From Rhizodiscina lignyota (Eukaryota > Ascomycota > Dothideomycetes > Aulographales > Rhizodiscinaceae): a DNA stretch of 64,000 nucleotides. Position numbers and translations under genes: made by a program. Each line of letters starts with the position of its first letter. Positions within the stretch are counted from its first letter, which is position 1. Below, piece by piece: positions 22,542-34,251 of the stretch. The notes beneath the pieces are model-generated. The model made no database searches. It saw nothing but the letters and a program-made list of their open reading frames with translations, and was not told the DNA's origin. Location: assembly GCA_010015805.1 (NCBI GenBank), contig ML978124.1:248001-312000 (forward strand). The letters run 5' to 3'.

Positions 22542-23563
22542 ATGTCTCCAATCGCTCTTGATAGCCTTTCAGCAGATACCATCGTCGACGAAAAGCGCGA
22601 CGGTCTTGCTTTTGAGGCACTTTCAGATGACATCCAAGAAGTCAATGTTCTCAAGGCTGCCTTGAAAGGCAAGGACGGCGGCGCCGTTCAAGAGAAGGAC
22701 ATCTATTCACAGTCAGAGTTCGACGCAGAGAAGGACAAGACACAATTCCGCCAGTATGAAGAAGCATGCGACCGTGTCAAGAACTTCTACCGCGAGCAGC
22801 ACGAGAAGCAGACAGTTGCGTACAACCTCAAGGCTCGCAACGACTTCAAGTCTCAAACCCGGGCCGAGATGACCGTGTGGGAAGCCATGGAGAAGCTCAA
22901 TTCCCTCATCGACGAGTCTGACCCGGACACATCCCTGGGCCAAATCGAGCATCTCCTTCAGGCCGCGGAGGCCATTCGCCGTGATGGCAAACCTCGCTGG
23001 ATGCAGCTCACCGGTCTTATTCACGACCTTGGAAAACTTCTCTTCTTCTTTGGTGCCCGAGGACAGTGGGATGTCGTCGGCGACACATTCCCTGTCGGAT
23101 GTGCATTCGATAAGCGCATCATCTACCCGGACACGTTCCAGGGCAACCCCGATCACAACGACTCTATCTACGGTACGGAGTACGGCATTTACACGCCAGG
23201 CTGCGGCCTCGACAACGTCATGCTCAGCTGGGGACACGATGAGTATCTCTACCATATCTGCAAAGACCAGAGCACACTTCCCCAGGAGGCGCTAGCGATG
23301 ATCCGCTACCATTCTTTTTACCCCTGGCACTCCGCGGGTGCCTACAGGTGGATGATGGATGCGCACGATGAGAGAATGTTGGAAGCGGTAAAGGCTTTCA
23401 ATCCGTACGACTTGTACAGCAAGAGTGATGATCTCCCAAAGGCTGAGGAGTTAAAGGTTCGTTGATCCACTTCCAAAGCATCTCATTCGTAGCTAACAAT
23501 TTATAGGAGTACTACATGGAACTTATTGATGAGTACTTCCCCAACAAAGTCATCAAGTGGTAG
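22542..23563 (+). CDS. myo-Inositol oxygenase (MIOX)
   Basis: Di-iron enzyme that cleaves the myo-inositol ring with O2 to give D-glucuronate, in the cytosol. Exons 22542-23456 and 23507-23563; the 50-nt intron (GTTCGT...TTATAG) supplies the essential last 18 residues ending NKVIKW, as in animal and plant MIOX. 323 aa. All metal ligands expected from mouse MIOX can be matched: His137 (IEHLLQ), His161-Asp162 (LIHDLGK), His232 (WGHDEY), His257 (RYHSFYPWHSAG) and Asp290 (NPYDLYSK). The FFGARGQWDVVGDTFPVGC segment is family-typical. Followed in the same direction, 944 bp on, by a MocA-type dehydrogenase, suggesting an inositol-use pair. Confidence 0.96.
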
Positions 23564-24507
23564 ACGTTGAGCAGCAATAGTGTAGCGGGTTACGGGTTCA
23601 TTTGCATTCGAGAAGGACATTCACGAGACACGATTGTTTTACAAGCCCCACTTCTGTAAAAAAATAATTCTTTTAAATCTTTGCCGAGCTGGATGGTGGA
23701 GCATGAGCCTTTTGAGGTTCTGCTTCTAGCCGAAAGAGGAAATGATGATGAGCGTCAATCATATGACCAAGATACATTTAAATATCACACAAACAATTGA
23801 GTCGTTCAAGAACGTTTAGGAATTCATTTTCTCATAAAAATCGCTTCTACTTCAATTCCAATGCTCGCCTGCATGAACCCGTTCGCCGCCAGACAATGAA
23901 ACAGACACCTTCGTGGCATTGGCACCAGAATTTCAAATAGCCGTTGTTTGACTCTGCACTTGTGTTTCGTTTTTCTCCGCGGATTTTTCTCCGATTCGAT
24001 TGACCTTCTGAGTATTTTTAGAGATGGTTGTGGCATTGGACCTTTGGCGATCGCGCTCCGCAGCACATGGCAGCAAATCCGCTCAATGCTTCCTTGTTCG
24101 TCGAAATAGGAAATTTCCTTCTTCGTGCGAACGATTGGACGCACTCTACGGAGTAGATCTGATTGGGTTGGCTCCCGCCCTTTTAAGTGGATCATTCAAA
24201 AAAACAGGTGCTCCGGAAACGCACATGGTAACTAAGCATTGGCAAAAATTATCAATTGAACATTCTCCACAACCTCAACACCAACTATATAGAGTTATAG
24301 AAACCGAGCTTGAGGCGAACGTAGTAGTCTCTCCCGCATTCGAAATTTTCCTTTTGAAGGCACTTATCGCCCAGCTTTGCTGAGGAGGAGGAGGCTTAGA
24401 TCAAACCCACATTCCCTTCGCCGTGTATCCAAAATTAACATTCCTTCCCAATTCCGAAGAGGAAATTCTACACTCTCCACCACCTCTCCATCTCCGAATC
24501 TCTCACA
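23564..24507. other. Intergenic between MIOX and the dehydrogenase
   Basis: No gene supported. Contains a TACGGAGTA copy (24147-24155, reverse of TACTCCGTA) and an AT-rich part near 23640-23830. CT/CA-rich leader at 24470-24507. Confidence 0.55.
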
Positions 24508-25664
24508 ATGGCAATTCGCAAGCTCAACACTGCCGTTTCAGGCCTGGGCCGCATGGGCGCGCGTCATGCGACGAACCTCCTCCACCGCACGCCACGATGC
24601 GAGCTCGTAGCAGCATTTTCGCCAGATGAAAAGGAAATTGCGTGGGCTCGAACAAACCTCGAGCCATCAGGCGTGACGCTCTACACGGATTACGATGAAA
24701 TGCTAAAACATCCCGGCCTTGAGGCTGTTGTGATTGCGACGGTGACGAGTGCGCATGCAGAGCACACTATCAAGGCCATTGAGGCCGATAAGCACGTGCT
24801 GTGTGAGAAGCCATTAAGTACGACTGTTGAAAAGGTAAGACCCTATCTTTTGAGGTGGATCAAGACCCGTAACCTTCCTCTGCACGACAGACTTCATAAT
24901 TTCATCCGCTGATCACATGACAGTCACAATCCGTCGTTGACGCTGCAAAACGCAAGCCGCACTTGAAGGTACTATGTGGCTTCTCCCGCAGATTCGATGC
25001 CTCATACCGCGATGCGTGGGACCGCATGGACAACGGAGCAATCGGCCGCCCCAGTATCTTGCGCAGCCAAACATGCGATAAGCTCGACCCATCTGGCTTC
25101 TTTGTCGAATATGCAAAGTTCAGCGGAGGCATTTTCGTAGACTGCAACATCCACGACATCGATCTGGCGCTTTGGTTCTTCGGCCAAGACAGCGTGGTGA
25201 AGAGCGTGACAGCCGTGGGCATCACGGCAGTTCAGCCGGAGCTACGACGCCACAAGGACGTTGACAACGGTATCGGAATAGTGGAGTTCTGGGGAGGGAA
25301 GATTGCATATTTCTACTCGAGCAGGATGATGGCGGCTGGCCAGCACGACATGACTGAGATTATCGGAACGGAAGGGAAGCTGACCGTCAACGGAAACCCG
25401 ATGAACAACCTTGTGGAGATCAGTGAGCCGACTGGTGTCCGAAGAGAGATCCCAGCGCACTACTATGGGAGGTTCGAGTACGCATTCGTCACGGAATCGA
25501 ACGAATTCGTTGAGGCTTGTTTGGAGAATAAGAAATTACCTTTCAAGCTATCGGGCGCCGTCCAGGCAGTTAAAATCGGCTGCGCGCTACAAGAGAGCTT
25601 GAACAGCGGAAAGAAGATCCAGTTCGACGAGACCGGCAGGAGGATTGAAGAGGCGAGGCTGTGA
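24508..25664 (+). CDS. Gfo/Idh/MocA-family dehydrogenase, inositol 2-dehydrogenase-like
   Basis: NAD(P)-dependent sugar or inositol dehydrogenase. Exons 24508-24834 and 24924-25664; intron 24835-24923 (GTAAGA...TGACAG); 355 aa. N-terminal Rossmann fold with VSGLGRMGARHA (GxGxxG, residues about 11-18), the ADKHVLCEKPLS catalytic EKP motif near residue 100 and the substrate-domain GGIFVDCNIHDIDLALWFFG helix that carries the catalytic Asp/His pair. No signal peptide. Proximity to MIOX favours myo-inositol or scyllo-inositol as substrate, which would give the cell two routes from inositol (oxygenative to glucuronate, dehydrogenative to 2-keto-inositol), but many MocA proteins use other sugars. 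Confidence 0.92.
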
Positions 25665-26087
25665 GTTTGAGAATGATGCCGAGGTGAACGACCACTACTC
25701 GAGCTTGGAGAAGTTATTCTGAACGTCTCAATTGGGATGTAAAGTAAGCACTGCGGCCAAGGCGATACGAAGCCATAGACACACGGATAGAGAGATGAAG
25801 GCGTATTGGAATTGAACGGCTTACGGATGAATAGAAGAAGTCCTTCTCTATGTTGCGGCGGAGTTAGCTTTCACATACTCTCTGATCTGGGCGTATGCAT
25901 AGAAATTGGTCGAATATCCGGGAATAAAACATGCATCATCACGTGCACTGCTATTCTTTCATAATGAAGCAAGAGTCTCGGGATACAGGCTGAGGATTGG
26001 GCGGAGCTAGAACTGGTGGATGCTGAATGAGGTGACGGGTGTGATGAGTAGGCTGACGCTGACTCACGCTGTGGCGGAAAGGTTGAG
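25665..26087. other. Convergent intergenic region
   Basis: 3' regions of the dehydrogenase and GH95 genes; no gene or clear repeat seen. Confidence 0.5.
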
Positions 26088-28558
26088 CTAGAAGGTTACT
26101 TCATACTTGTGGCCTTCCTCCGTTTGTATTTCATCGCTCGACGTTGTACCGTTGATCTTGAAATCTCTTCCATCCTGCACTCGAAGACGCAGAGGATTTC
26201 CTTTAATTGATGTGAGCGTGGCCTCCGTAACCATGCCGTCTTTCCAGGCCATGTCTACCAGGAACCCCCCTCTGGCAACGAAACCCTTCGCGCTGCCCGT
26301 TGCAATTCCAGTCGTTGGCAATGCAGGACCCAGATGGACAACACCCGCGTGACTCTGCAGTAACATCTCGGTGATGGCACTAACAAGGCCAAGATTGCCA
26401 TCAATCTGGAAGTATGACCCGTTCCGCCCGAGCAGAGTTTCAAACATCCATTCAGTGATCATGTCGCAAGCCCAATGGAGCGCGTTGGCTGCGTCGAACA
26501 ATCGTGCGTAGAGAGCGCTGGCCCATACTGCACTCCAGCCTGTGCTGCCACTGCCGTTTTGAATACGTTGCTGAAGCAAAGTGTAGGCGGCATCTGAAGC
26601 CGTCCTGTTTGTAAGCGGTGATATCCATGTTCCTGGATGCACGCACAAGAGCGGCGAGAAATGGCGATGTCCAACATCGGTTTCGTTAAACTCTTTAGAC
26701 CACTCGAGGAGCTGACCCAGGCTGCCAATGGCTGGTGGTTCGATCTTGGAAAGGAACTCCGTTGCCTCGGCCACTCCGTCTGTAGATTTCACGGCATTCG
26801 ACAGCTCTATGAAGCCAGACATTACCTGATGCATGATACCGCGGTCAACCATTACCCCGTCGTCAAGCCCTGTGGTATTTCCGGCAACAGTCATATACTT
26901 GGGTATGACATATTCATTTTCGGGAGAAGATCCAGGATTTGTGACATAATAGCCGTCTTTTAACGTAGTGTAGCTTCGGATGAAGGCAACGGCATCTTTC
27001 AAAATCGGCAGTGCGACATTCGCGGCAAATTCGGTATCCCCAGTGAAGCGATAGTGCTCTATGAGCTCAAAAGATAGCCAAGCTCCACCGAGTGGGAAGG
27101 GACTGAAACTGGTACTCGCGTGGTACGGAACACAATCTGCTGTAATATCTGTGTTGTGGTGGCAGCACCAACCAGTTGCATTATACTGAAAGATGGACAT
27201 TAATATGTTGTCAACATTTATCCACAGGACGCTTACCATTGTCTTGGCTACGTGAGTCCCGGTCACGCGGAGTCTGTCCAGCAGGTCGTAGATGGGATTG
27301 GCGATTTCCGGAAGATTGTTCGGTTGCGCAAGCCAGTAGTTCATCTCGAGATTGATGTTAAGGGTCCACTTGCTGTCCCAGGGCGGTATATAGTCTTTGT
27401 TCCATATTCCCTGAAGATTTGCTGGGAGTGTTCCTGGCCGTGAGGAAGAGATGAGCAAGTACTTGCCCATGTTGAAGCCGAGAGTGAGGAGTTCTGGATC
27501 TGCGGTGACATTTGTGCCGTTCTGCCAATCACTGATGCGGGTCGCTGTATCTTTTAGCCCTTCAGCTCCGGAGTTGCCCAGATCGATAGAAGACCTGGCA
27601 TAGAATGACTGATAGTCACTTGTTGCCTGGGATGAAATGCCAGCCCAGCCCGAGCCAACAGCAGATTCCAATCTGGAAGCGACCACCTGCTCATACTCAG
27701 CAGTGCCATTGGGGTATCGCCATGAGGTCTCTGCGTCATAGAATATGATGACCTCATTGGCCCCAGAGATGCTAAGTGCGGTCCCATTCGAAGACACAGT
27801 ACCAATACCTACGAAGCCAGTTAGACTTCCGTTGATCTCTTGCTATATCAATTGTACTCGCCTCCAGAAAGGACAAGACGCGCCTGAGAAGTGTAGTGAA
27901 TGGATGTGTCGTCCCTACTCACGCCTTTCAACGTCAGGGTCAAACTCTTTGCATCAGCTGCAATAGTAGTGACATTTTGGTCCCTTGTCAAAGCTGCCTT
28001 GAATATGAGGGATTTTGGCTTGCTCGTTGACAATCGAAAGGCGAGGACGTTTGTCGGAGCATTAGCTATCGCCTCTCGTTTATAAGCAATATTGTCATAT
28101 TTATATGAAACAGTCGACAAGCCGGTAGATATGTCAAGGGTCCGGTTGTATTTGGAGGTCGAGTTGACTGGATGTGGAAAGTCAAGACGCAATTCGCCCG
28201 CGGGGAGATAAGCGCGCATATCTGAAGGCGTTCCGGTGAAATGCCAGATCCAATTGTTGTCTGCATTCGTGCGACTGCCGTTCAAGATTTCTTCTCGCAA
28301 GGACGGGAGATTTGGCAAAGCCTCAGCATTGACGCGGTCGCGAGGCCCGCCGCTCCAAATGGAGTCTTCATTCAAACGGATAAGCTCTTGATCGGTATAG
28401 CCATGCAGCATCGCTCCAAGACGCCCATTTCCGACGGCCAGGGCCGAATAGAAATCAGTATCTGCCGGGCGTGGGTACCATAGCAATGACGAAGCTTGTG
28501 TGGCTGCAATTGCATAACGGATGAAGGAGCCTTGGAACAGCAGAGGCAGGACTCTCAT
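26088..28558 (-). CDS. Glycoside hydrolase family 95, 1,2-alpha-L-fucosidase type
   Basis: Inverting enzyme that removes terminal alpha-1,2-linked L-fucose (or L-galactose), for example from xyloglucan side chains. Exons 28558-27862, 27808-27237, 27185-26088; 788 aa, the normal GH95 length. Intron 27809-27861 needs a GC donor (GCGAGT...CGTAG) to join VLSGG-IGTVSSNG. The second intron, 27186-27236, is 51 nt, stop-free and in frame. Family segments: WYPRPADTDFYSALAVGNGRLGAM at the N-terminus, LNEDSIWSGGP, the (alpha/alpha)6 barrel LQGIWNKD..PPWDSKW..NINLEMNYW, CCHHNTDI and QIDGNLGLVSAITEMLLQS. The N-terminus suggests secretion (hydrophobic MRVLPLLF... leader) and several N-glycosylation sequons are present. 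Confidence 0.94.
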
Positions 28559-29095
28559 GATTCGAAGCGAGCGACAACAGGCTTTGAGATGACAATTATA
28601 ACGTGATTAGGATGAAAACCCATCTTGGAACGAAGAAACGCGTCCAAAATATAATAAAACGCGTCGTGGACTTGCTTTCACGTCTCGTTCTCCGGGTCTC
28701 TTGCAACGAGAGCTCGCCTGAAGAACCATGTTTCTCCCCGCATTGTTCCTGACAATCCGCATGTCGTCAGATCGCTTGCGGAAGATGTAGCCTTTAACGT
28801 TATATAAATATAGTGCAGGAATTGGGAAAGGCAACTTCGGTAGTAGAAAGTAGTGTGATTGAGGAATGATCGGCGCCGTTACGGTGGAAAGTAGGCAAAT
28901 GTGCGGAGAAAATTGCCTCATCCTTGCCCGACGCCACCTCGTATTTGAGGTCGAGGTTTTCGAGATGCAACAATGGATTCATTTATGTCCTTTCTGGCTT
29001 GCTGGATAGCGGATAAAATTGATTGTGGCATTAAGTCTCCTGTGTAACGATTACAATACTAAGAACAAGGTTGTAAGCGTCGCTATCCGCCATAA
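28559..29095. other. Intergenic, GH95 promoter
   Basis: No gene supported; only short frames without recognisable content. Confidence 0.5.
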
Positions 29096-30283
29096 TTATT
29101 CCTTATATCCACTTCCGCTGCTGCCCACCGGTTGGATCAATGAGTAACTCATACTGCTGTTAACCTCTTGCACACCTGTTCCCAAGAACAGTGGCACCAT
29201 CTTGCCATCTTCGCTGAAGTACAGATTAGGTCGCTCACGCCTGTAATAGTTTGTGCTGCTCCCGTCCGTGAAATCTACCAATGTACTGAAAGCTAACGTG
29301 TTATTGTTGAAGTGCCACGGTCCGTCTATATCCTTCGAGTACGCATGCCTGCCGACATTCGGCCCACTGCCGAATCCTCCAAGTGGCTCCAAGGAATGCG
29401 AGAGCATATGGTAGTGGCCACGTTTGTCGCGCCAGATGAAAGGGTCCTCGTTGGGATTGGGGAAGATAGGATTCTTTTCAAGTTTATGATACGGCCCCAG
29501 AAAGTGTGGCGCTTCAGCAAGATTGATTTGCTCTGAGCCGGAGCAATTGTAAGGGCAACCGCGATAAGCGAGGAGTATTGTATCGGTGTGATCGTTGCTA
29601 GAATAGAGCGGCAATGGTGAAGGATTGGTCAAATCTGCATCCCAATTCCCTCCATTGTCGCCTTTAAATATCTGACCGTGGGAAGTCCAAGTATACAGGT
29701 CTGGAGATGACCATAGCGATATCCCACTTTCTCCGTTGATAAAATTACCAGGGCCGCAAGTGAATTCTGGCGGAGTACAAGTGGCGGGGAGATTCTGATG
29801 ACACCCAATTCCATAGATTAGATAGAGCTTGTCGGCTGGACTCCACACTACAGATGGATTATGCGCGAACGATGGTGCTACTTGCGCAGCAAATTCGTAA
29901 GGACCTTCGGGGCCGTGCCGTGATTCAGCGCGAATGATGCGGCTGAAAGGAGACCAGAAGTCGAGGCCACATCCGTCTTGGAATTCGGACACGAACAGAT
30001 GCCACAGCGATTTGTCTTTGGGGTCGTGCTTGATTACATTGCACCACGAGGACGTTCCTGAGGCTGTCTTGTTGTAGCCAGTGCCTCTAGTTGCCGGCTT
30101 TAGATCGAGCTTTCCGCAATCCGCTGCCGTCCATCCTGGATCGCATGTACAGGTCTTATGATGGGTATCACAGACCCCGTTCAGACTGCAATCTTCATTT
30201 GACTTGCATGCATTAACAGCGTAGACGAGGGAAGAGGCAAGGATCGGGAAAATCGGCAGAACTGAAGAATAAGAGATCCTCAT
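29096..30283 (-). CDS. Secreted EGF-like plus five-bladed beta-propeller (GH43/GH62-like fold) protein
   Basis: Single exon, 395 aa. Signal peptide at residues 1-23 (ILASSLVYAVNA). Residues about 24-57 form an EGF-like module with six cysteines (C..NEDC..NGVC....KTCTCDPGW...DC). The rest has repeated propeller features: PSVVWSPADKLYLIYGIG, ISLWSSPDLYTWTSHGQIFKG, and NPIFPNPNEDPFIWRDKRGHYHMLSH, where NEDPF-W-D resembles the D/E-DPF motif of GH43/GH32-type clans. Fungal proteins of this build are annotated as hypothetical; hydrolase activity is not shown. Head-to-tail with GH95, the MFS gene and GH5 on the minus strand, which supports an extracellular polysaccharide role. Confidence 0.85.
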   Translation of the reverse strand: MRISYSSVLPIFPILASSLVYAVNACKSNEDCSLNGVCDTHHKTCTCDPGWTAADCGKLDLKPATRGTGYNKTASGTSSWCNVIKHDPKDKSLWHLFVSEFQDGCGLDFWSPFSRIIRAESRHGPEGPYEFAAQVAPSFAHNPSVVWSPADKLYLIYGIGCHQNLPATCTPPEFTCGPGNFINGESGISLWSSPDLYTWTSHGQIFKGDNGGNWDADLTNPSPLPLYSSNDHTDTILLAYRGCPYNCSGSEQINLAEAPHFLGPYHKLEKNPIFPNPNEDPFIWRDKRGHYHMLSHSLEPLGGFGSGPNVGRHAYSKDIDGPWHFNNNTLAFSTLVDFTDGSSTNYYRRERPNLYFSEDGKMVPLFLGTGVQEVNSSMSYSLIQPVGSSGSGYKE

Positions 30284-30983
30284 CGTGAAGCTTCAAGCGA
30301 GAATGCGCGAACGCGACTGAATTCCACCGAAGAGATTAGAGAATATATACCGCATAATACCTACCACCAGAATCCGGATAAATCTACTCGCGCTACGCAG
30401 TTTCATGCAACAAATATGATCAGCAATCGCCTTTTACAGTTGGAATCCACACCACAAAGCGGGGTCCCTCGGGCACATATCCCACTGCAATCCGAACATG
30501 GCAGGAACCAAAGTTTTGGATGAGGCTTCTCTGGAAAGCAAGAAGTATACGAGAGGTTCAATTGCTGCGCGGGGTATTGAATACTACCGTAGATCAGGAA
30601 CAGGCTTGAGGCTGCTTGCATAGGTACGAGACGATGATACCTCACTAAACCCGGCAGATCGGACTCTAAGCTTTAATGAGCAAGTGATCCTCAATGCTTT
30701 AGAAGTTCAAACTTTCCGGTTGGCGAAATTAGCAGAGAGGATGTATAAATTTATTCATATATGCCCAAAGTAGGAGAAATGAAGTTGAGTTAAGAAGAGA
30801 AGAGAAAATAAGGCTATCTTATGTGAGGCACGGCGCATTTTCGGTGGCGATCGAGCACAGACATTTACCCCTTGGATAACCTCATGTTGCACTATGGAAA
30901 GATAACTAATCTTCAGGAACTAGGTACTCCATACACCTTGCTTGCCAGCTTTTGCATTGTAACGTCCTCGATTCTCCTCTCTC
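30284..30983. other. Intergenic
   Basis: No gene supported. AT-rich and purine-rich around 30720-30820. Confidence 0.5.
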
Positions 30984-32513
30984 TCAAAGCCAACCGATTC
31001 TCTTCGCGCCAAATCCAAAACAGCCACCTAAAGCGACGCAGGTGCCTGTAAAGATGATCAAGTTGACATAGTCGCTATCGTATCCCGTTGTTGCATCGTC
31101 TGCAGCATCCATCCTCTTCAGCAGAGCTTCACTGAGAGGTCCGCTCACCACGCTTCCAATGCCTCTTCCCGCGGACAACAAGCCCATCAGCAAGCCAAAC
31201 TCAGCGCCTGGACATTGTCGGCGGACCTCTTTCATAACTCCAGTATACATTGTTGTATACGGGAACGCAAAGAAGCCGTATGCTGCGCTAAAGACTAACA
31301 GCAAGGGGACGCTCACAGAGAACCCCCATAGGAAGAAGACGGACAATGCCGATCCTAATGCGAAGACGACCTGAACCGTTGCGACGTGCAGACGATCGAT
31401 CAGCAGACCAGCGGATATACAACCGAATACTCCCATCGAGTTCAATAAGGCAATAGTCGCAGTAGTGGCCGATTTGCTCATACCCAGACTATGTGCGTAG
31501 GATGGCAAATAGATACCCGGGATGAAATAGCCCATACCTTGAAAGATGTTCTGGATCTGGAATATGATGAAGGCGGGCGTGAGGACAAATCGCCAGTCGA
31601 AGCGGCGCATGGTAGTCTCCGATGAAGACAACGTAAGCGGAATGCGAGGCTTGACGAGAAGCATCATTGGTGCGAGGAAAACGAAACAAGCTACTCCCCA
31701 TGCGCGAAGAATCGTTCGGAATCCATATCGGTCAAGGCCCCAAGCCAGGAAGTACGGGATGAATATGCCAGATGCGCCGGTACCAGCCTAAATTTAAATG
31801 TAAGTCTGTGCGTTCTTCCTCGATTGCTCGGCGGTTATTCCGTACCCACATCACACCGAACGCCAGTCCTTTTCTCTGAACGAACCACTCGTGAAGGAAT
31901 AGCAAGATGGGATCGTAGAGGAGCATGGCACCAACTGCATACCCCACACCTTGTGTCAAGATCAACTGCCACACTGCTTGCGAGAACGATGATGCTATCA
32001 GTGACAGGCTCACAACGGCCACTCCAACGAAGCAGTTGTAGCGTCGATGAGAAGGCCACCGCTGCAAGTACACAAAGTGAATGGCAGGGAAAAGGAACAT
32101 CATGCCCTGCTCTACGTCAGGCCACGCAATTGACAGGAGGCCGCGTTAGCTTACCAAGGCAGTAGTACCGATGGCAGCAACTCCAGACGGTTTTGACACG
32201 AACGGCTCATGAGTGCTGTAATATTCTTGCAATATTCCATATGAAAATGGAAACCCTGTTCATGTAATTCAGTCGACTGCTGCTTGACTGGCTACCTTTC
32301 TGCTCCCCGAGACTTCAGAATTGGATAAAACTTACCCCATATAAAGCACTCGACGAAGAAGCATGTCATCAAGAAAAGCCAAGCAGCTTTCCCCCGATCC
32401 GCAGGCGGGAGAGAGAATTCCTGTCGAGGCTGCTCGGTATGCCATGTTGGATTATCGATGAATTGTAATTCGATGGGTGCTTCATTAGCGATGCCGGTCT
32501 CTGATGATGCCAT
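30984..32513 (-). CDS. MFS transporter, monocarboxylate (MCT)-like
   Basis: Plasma-membrane carrier, probably proton-coupled uptake or export of a monocarboxylate or small solute. Exons 32513-32336, 32255-32155, 32106-31846, 31787-30984; introns of 80, 48 and 58 nt. Joined 447 aa; joins FIWG-FPFSYGILQEYY, IGTTAL-GMMFLFPAIH and FGVMW-AGTGASGIFIPYF all match the MCT family (TM1 loop, TM2, TM4/5). Twelve membrane spans can be traced, with a loop between TM6 and TM7 (KPRIPLTLSSSETT). The soluble N-terminus is about 45 residues. Fungal MCT-like proteins (Mch family) mostly lack known substrates. Its place between two secreted carbohydrate-active genes hints at uptake of a breakdown product such as a sugar acid (inference). 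Confidence 0.9.
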
Positions 32514-32984
32514 TGTGATATCCTGTCAATAATAAATACTTGGATTGAAGTTGCGACGGCAGCAAATCTGAGGAAGTAATCTTATATGGCAGGGCCATCA
32601 CGTTTTCTCCGCGTTCCAACTCCGCATATGGAGCTCTCCAACCAGTCGGAAAACTCCCATGACGTCGTACTCGGATCTCGGCAGCAATCAAAGGGCGTGC
32701 TATTCAAAATTTGACCGCAAGTGGAAAGGCAGTCCTTTATCGCGCAACAGACCCTTCCAAATGCAGGGTCGCATCTAAGACGCAGCTGTGGACATGCCAG
32801 GGCTTTGCAGGCGAGGTGAATTGAAATGTCCAGCGCACATGGTAAACCGAGAAGTCCTCTCGAAATTCCCCGTCAAGATTCAAAGTGCAAATGAATCGTT
32901 ACATGCACGTTTTCGAATTTGCCCTATCATAAGCCTCGTCTCTTTTGTCGTTAGGCACTGTCTCGTTCTAGAAGACTACATGAG
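32514..32984. other. Intergenic between MFS and GH5 genes
   Basis: Promoter of the MFS gene and 3' region of GH5; nothing else recognised. Confidence 0.5.
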
Positions 32985-34251
32985 TTACAGTATCCCACTC
33001 GCACCCCTAAATTTGCCAACAATACACTGTGTTACAAGTGGCTGATCCGTGAATGTCGTGCCATTGGCACCTTGAGTTTCTGCCGGTCTTTCTGTGATGA
33101 CATAGGTCGTGTCGAAACCTCCCGCAGCCCATGAGACCACCCCCTTGAATACATCACTATTTTGGCTGTAGGTCTACCGTTAGTAACAGATGAGATTCAG
33201 AGATGAACAGCAGGGCAGCTCACTTAATGAAGTCATTCTGTTCGCACAGAAGTTGCATGCAGCTGGCATCCGTTGGCCCTCCTCCGGTTTCTGTCAACAT
33301 CGCTACTCTGTTATTCGTGCGCAGGAAGTTCGCCAGTGGCATGAATGAATCATTGATATTGTTATCGACGCAATTCGCGTGCGTCCCGCTTCCATCGGAG
33401 TCCAGATACCTGTGCACATTGAACATCAGGTTTGTCGTACTCCCGTCTGGATTAGTTACGTTCAGCAGTGCTGGGCCTGATAATGTTGCAAAGGTCTGCG
33501 CTGAAGTAAAATTGGTCCCAGGGATGAGGATTTGCTGCGTTGTCGCGCCGGCGTTGCGGATAGCGGTAACAGCTGCTTGGCTGCTCTGTGCCCAGCGATT
33601 GATGTCGGGGATATCATGAGGCTCATTCATAATATCGAACGCAACATTGGAAACATTTGCGTATTTAGTTGCAAGCTGGGAGAGCAGGCTCGTGTACTGG
33701 GCGTCGGTGGGCCCTTGACCACTGGGATCCTGAGCAATGATCATGCCGTTGTAGCGAGCATAATTGTGACTTGTCTGAGTCAATTACCAGTTCATACACT
33801 TAATGCAAATGAGAGACACTTACATATCGATGATGCACATCTTCGCGACACCTGCACATCCCATGACTAACTTGTCGTACGCGGCTGCGTTTGTCGCGTC
33901 GAGGGGCCCTCCAAGTTGATTGTTCACCAAGTACTGCCAGGCAACGGGGAGTCGGAATGCATTGAGGCCGTCGTCCTGCACAAAATGCTGCATCTGTTGA
34001 ATACCGTCGCCTGTTGATGCAACATCGAAGGTTTGGGTGATGTCGCAAGTTCCGTCAATTTGACATCCGAAATCGAAACCAGCAATGTTAACACCAGCGA
34101 AAGCTACTTGTCCACTTGTAGTCGAAGTACTTGTCGACATCGGAGCTGGCGCTGGTGTCGTTGGTGCTTGCGGCAATGCAAAGGGATTCGGAAATGGGTA
34201 CGGATGAGCGACGACGCAGCCGGCTGCGGCCAGTAGGAAAGCTAAGAGCAT
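32985..34251 (-). CDS. Secreted GH5 endo-beta-1,4-glucanase (GH5_5-like)
   Basis: Cellulase cutting internal beta-1,4-glucan bonds. Exons 34251-33824, 33769-33224, 33165-32985; introns 33770-33823 and 33166-33223; 384 aa. The joins rebuild two family signatures: CIID-I-HNYARYNG and NDFI-N-QNSDVFKGVVSWAAG. Signal peptide MLLAFLLAAAGCVVA, then a short Pro/Thr/Ser linker (TTPAPAPMSTSTSTTS) directly before the catalytic domain. There is no CBM1, though the linker looks like one that usually connects a CBM1, so a binding module may have been lost. The acid/base Glu lies in AFDIMNEPHD and the nucleophile Glu in MLTETGGG. An in-frame ATG further upstream (34392) gives a non-signal extension and is rejected. 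Confidence 0.94.
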
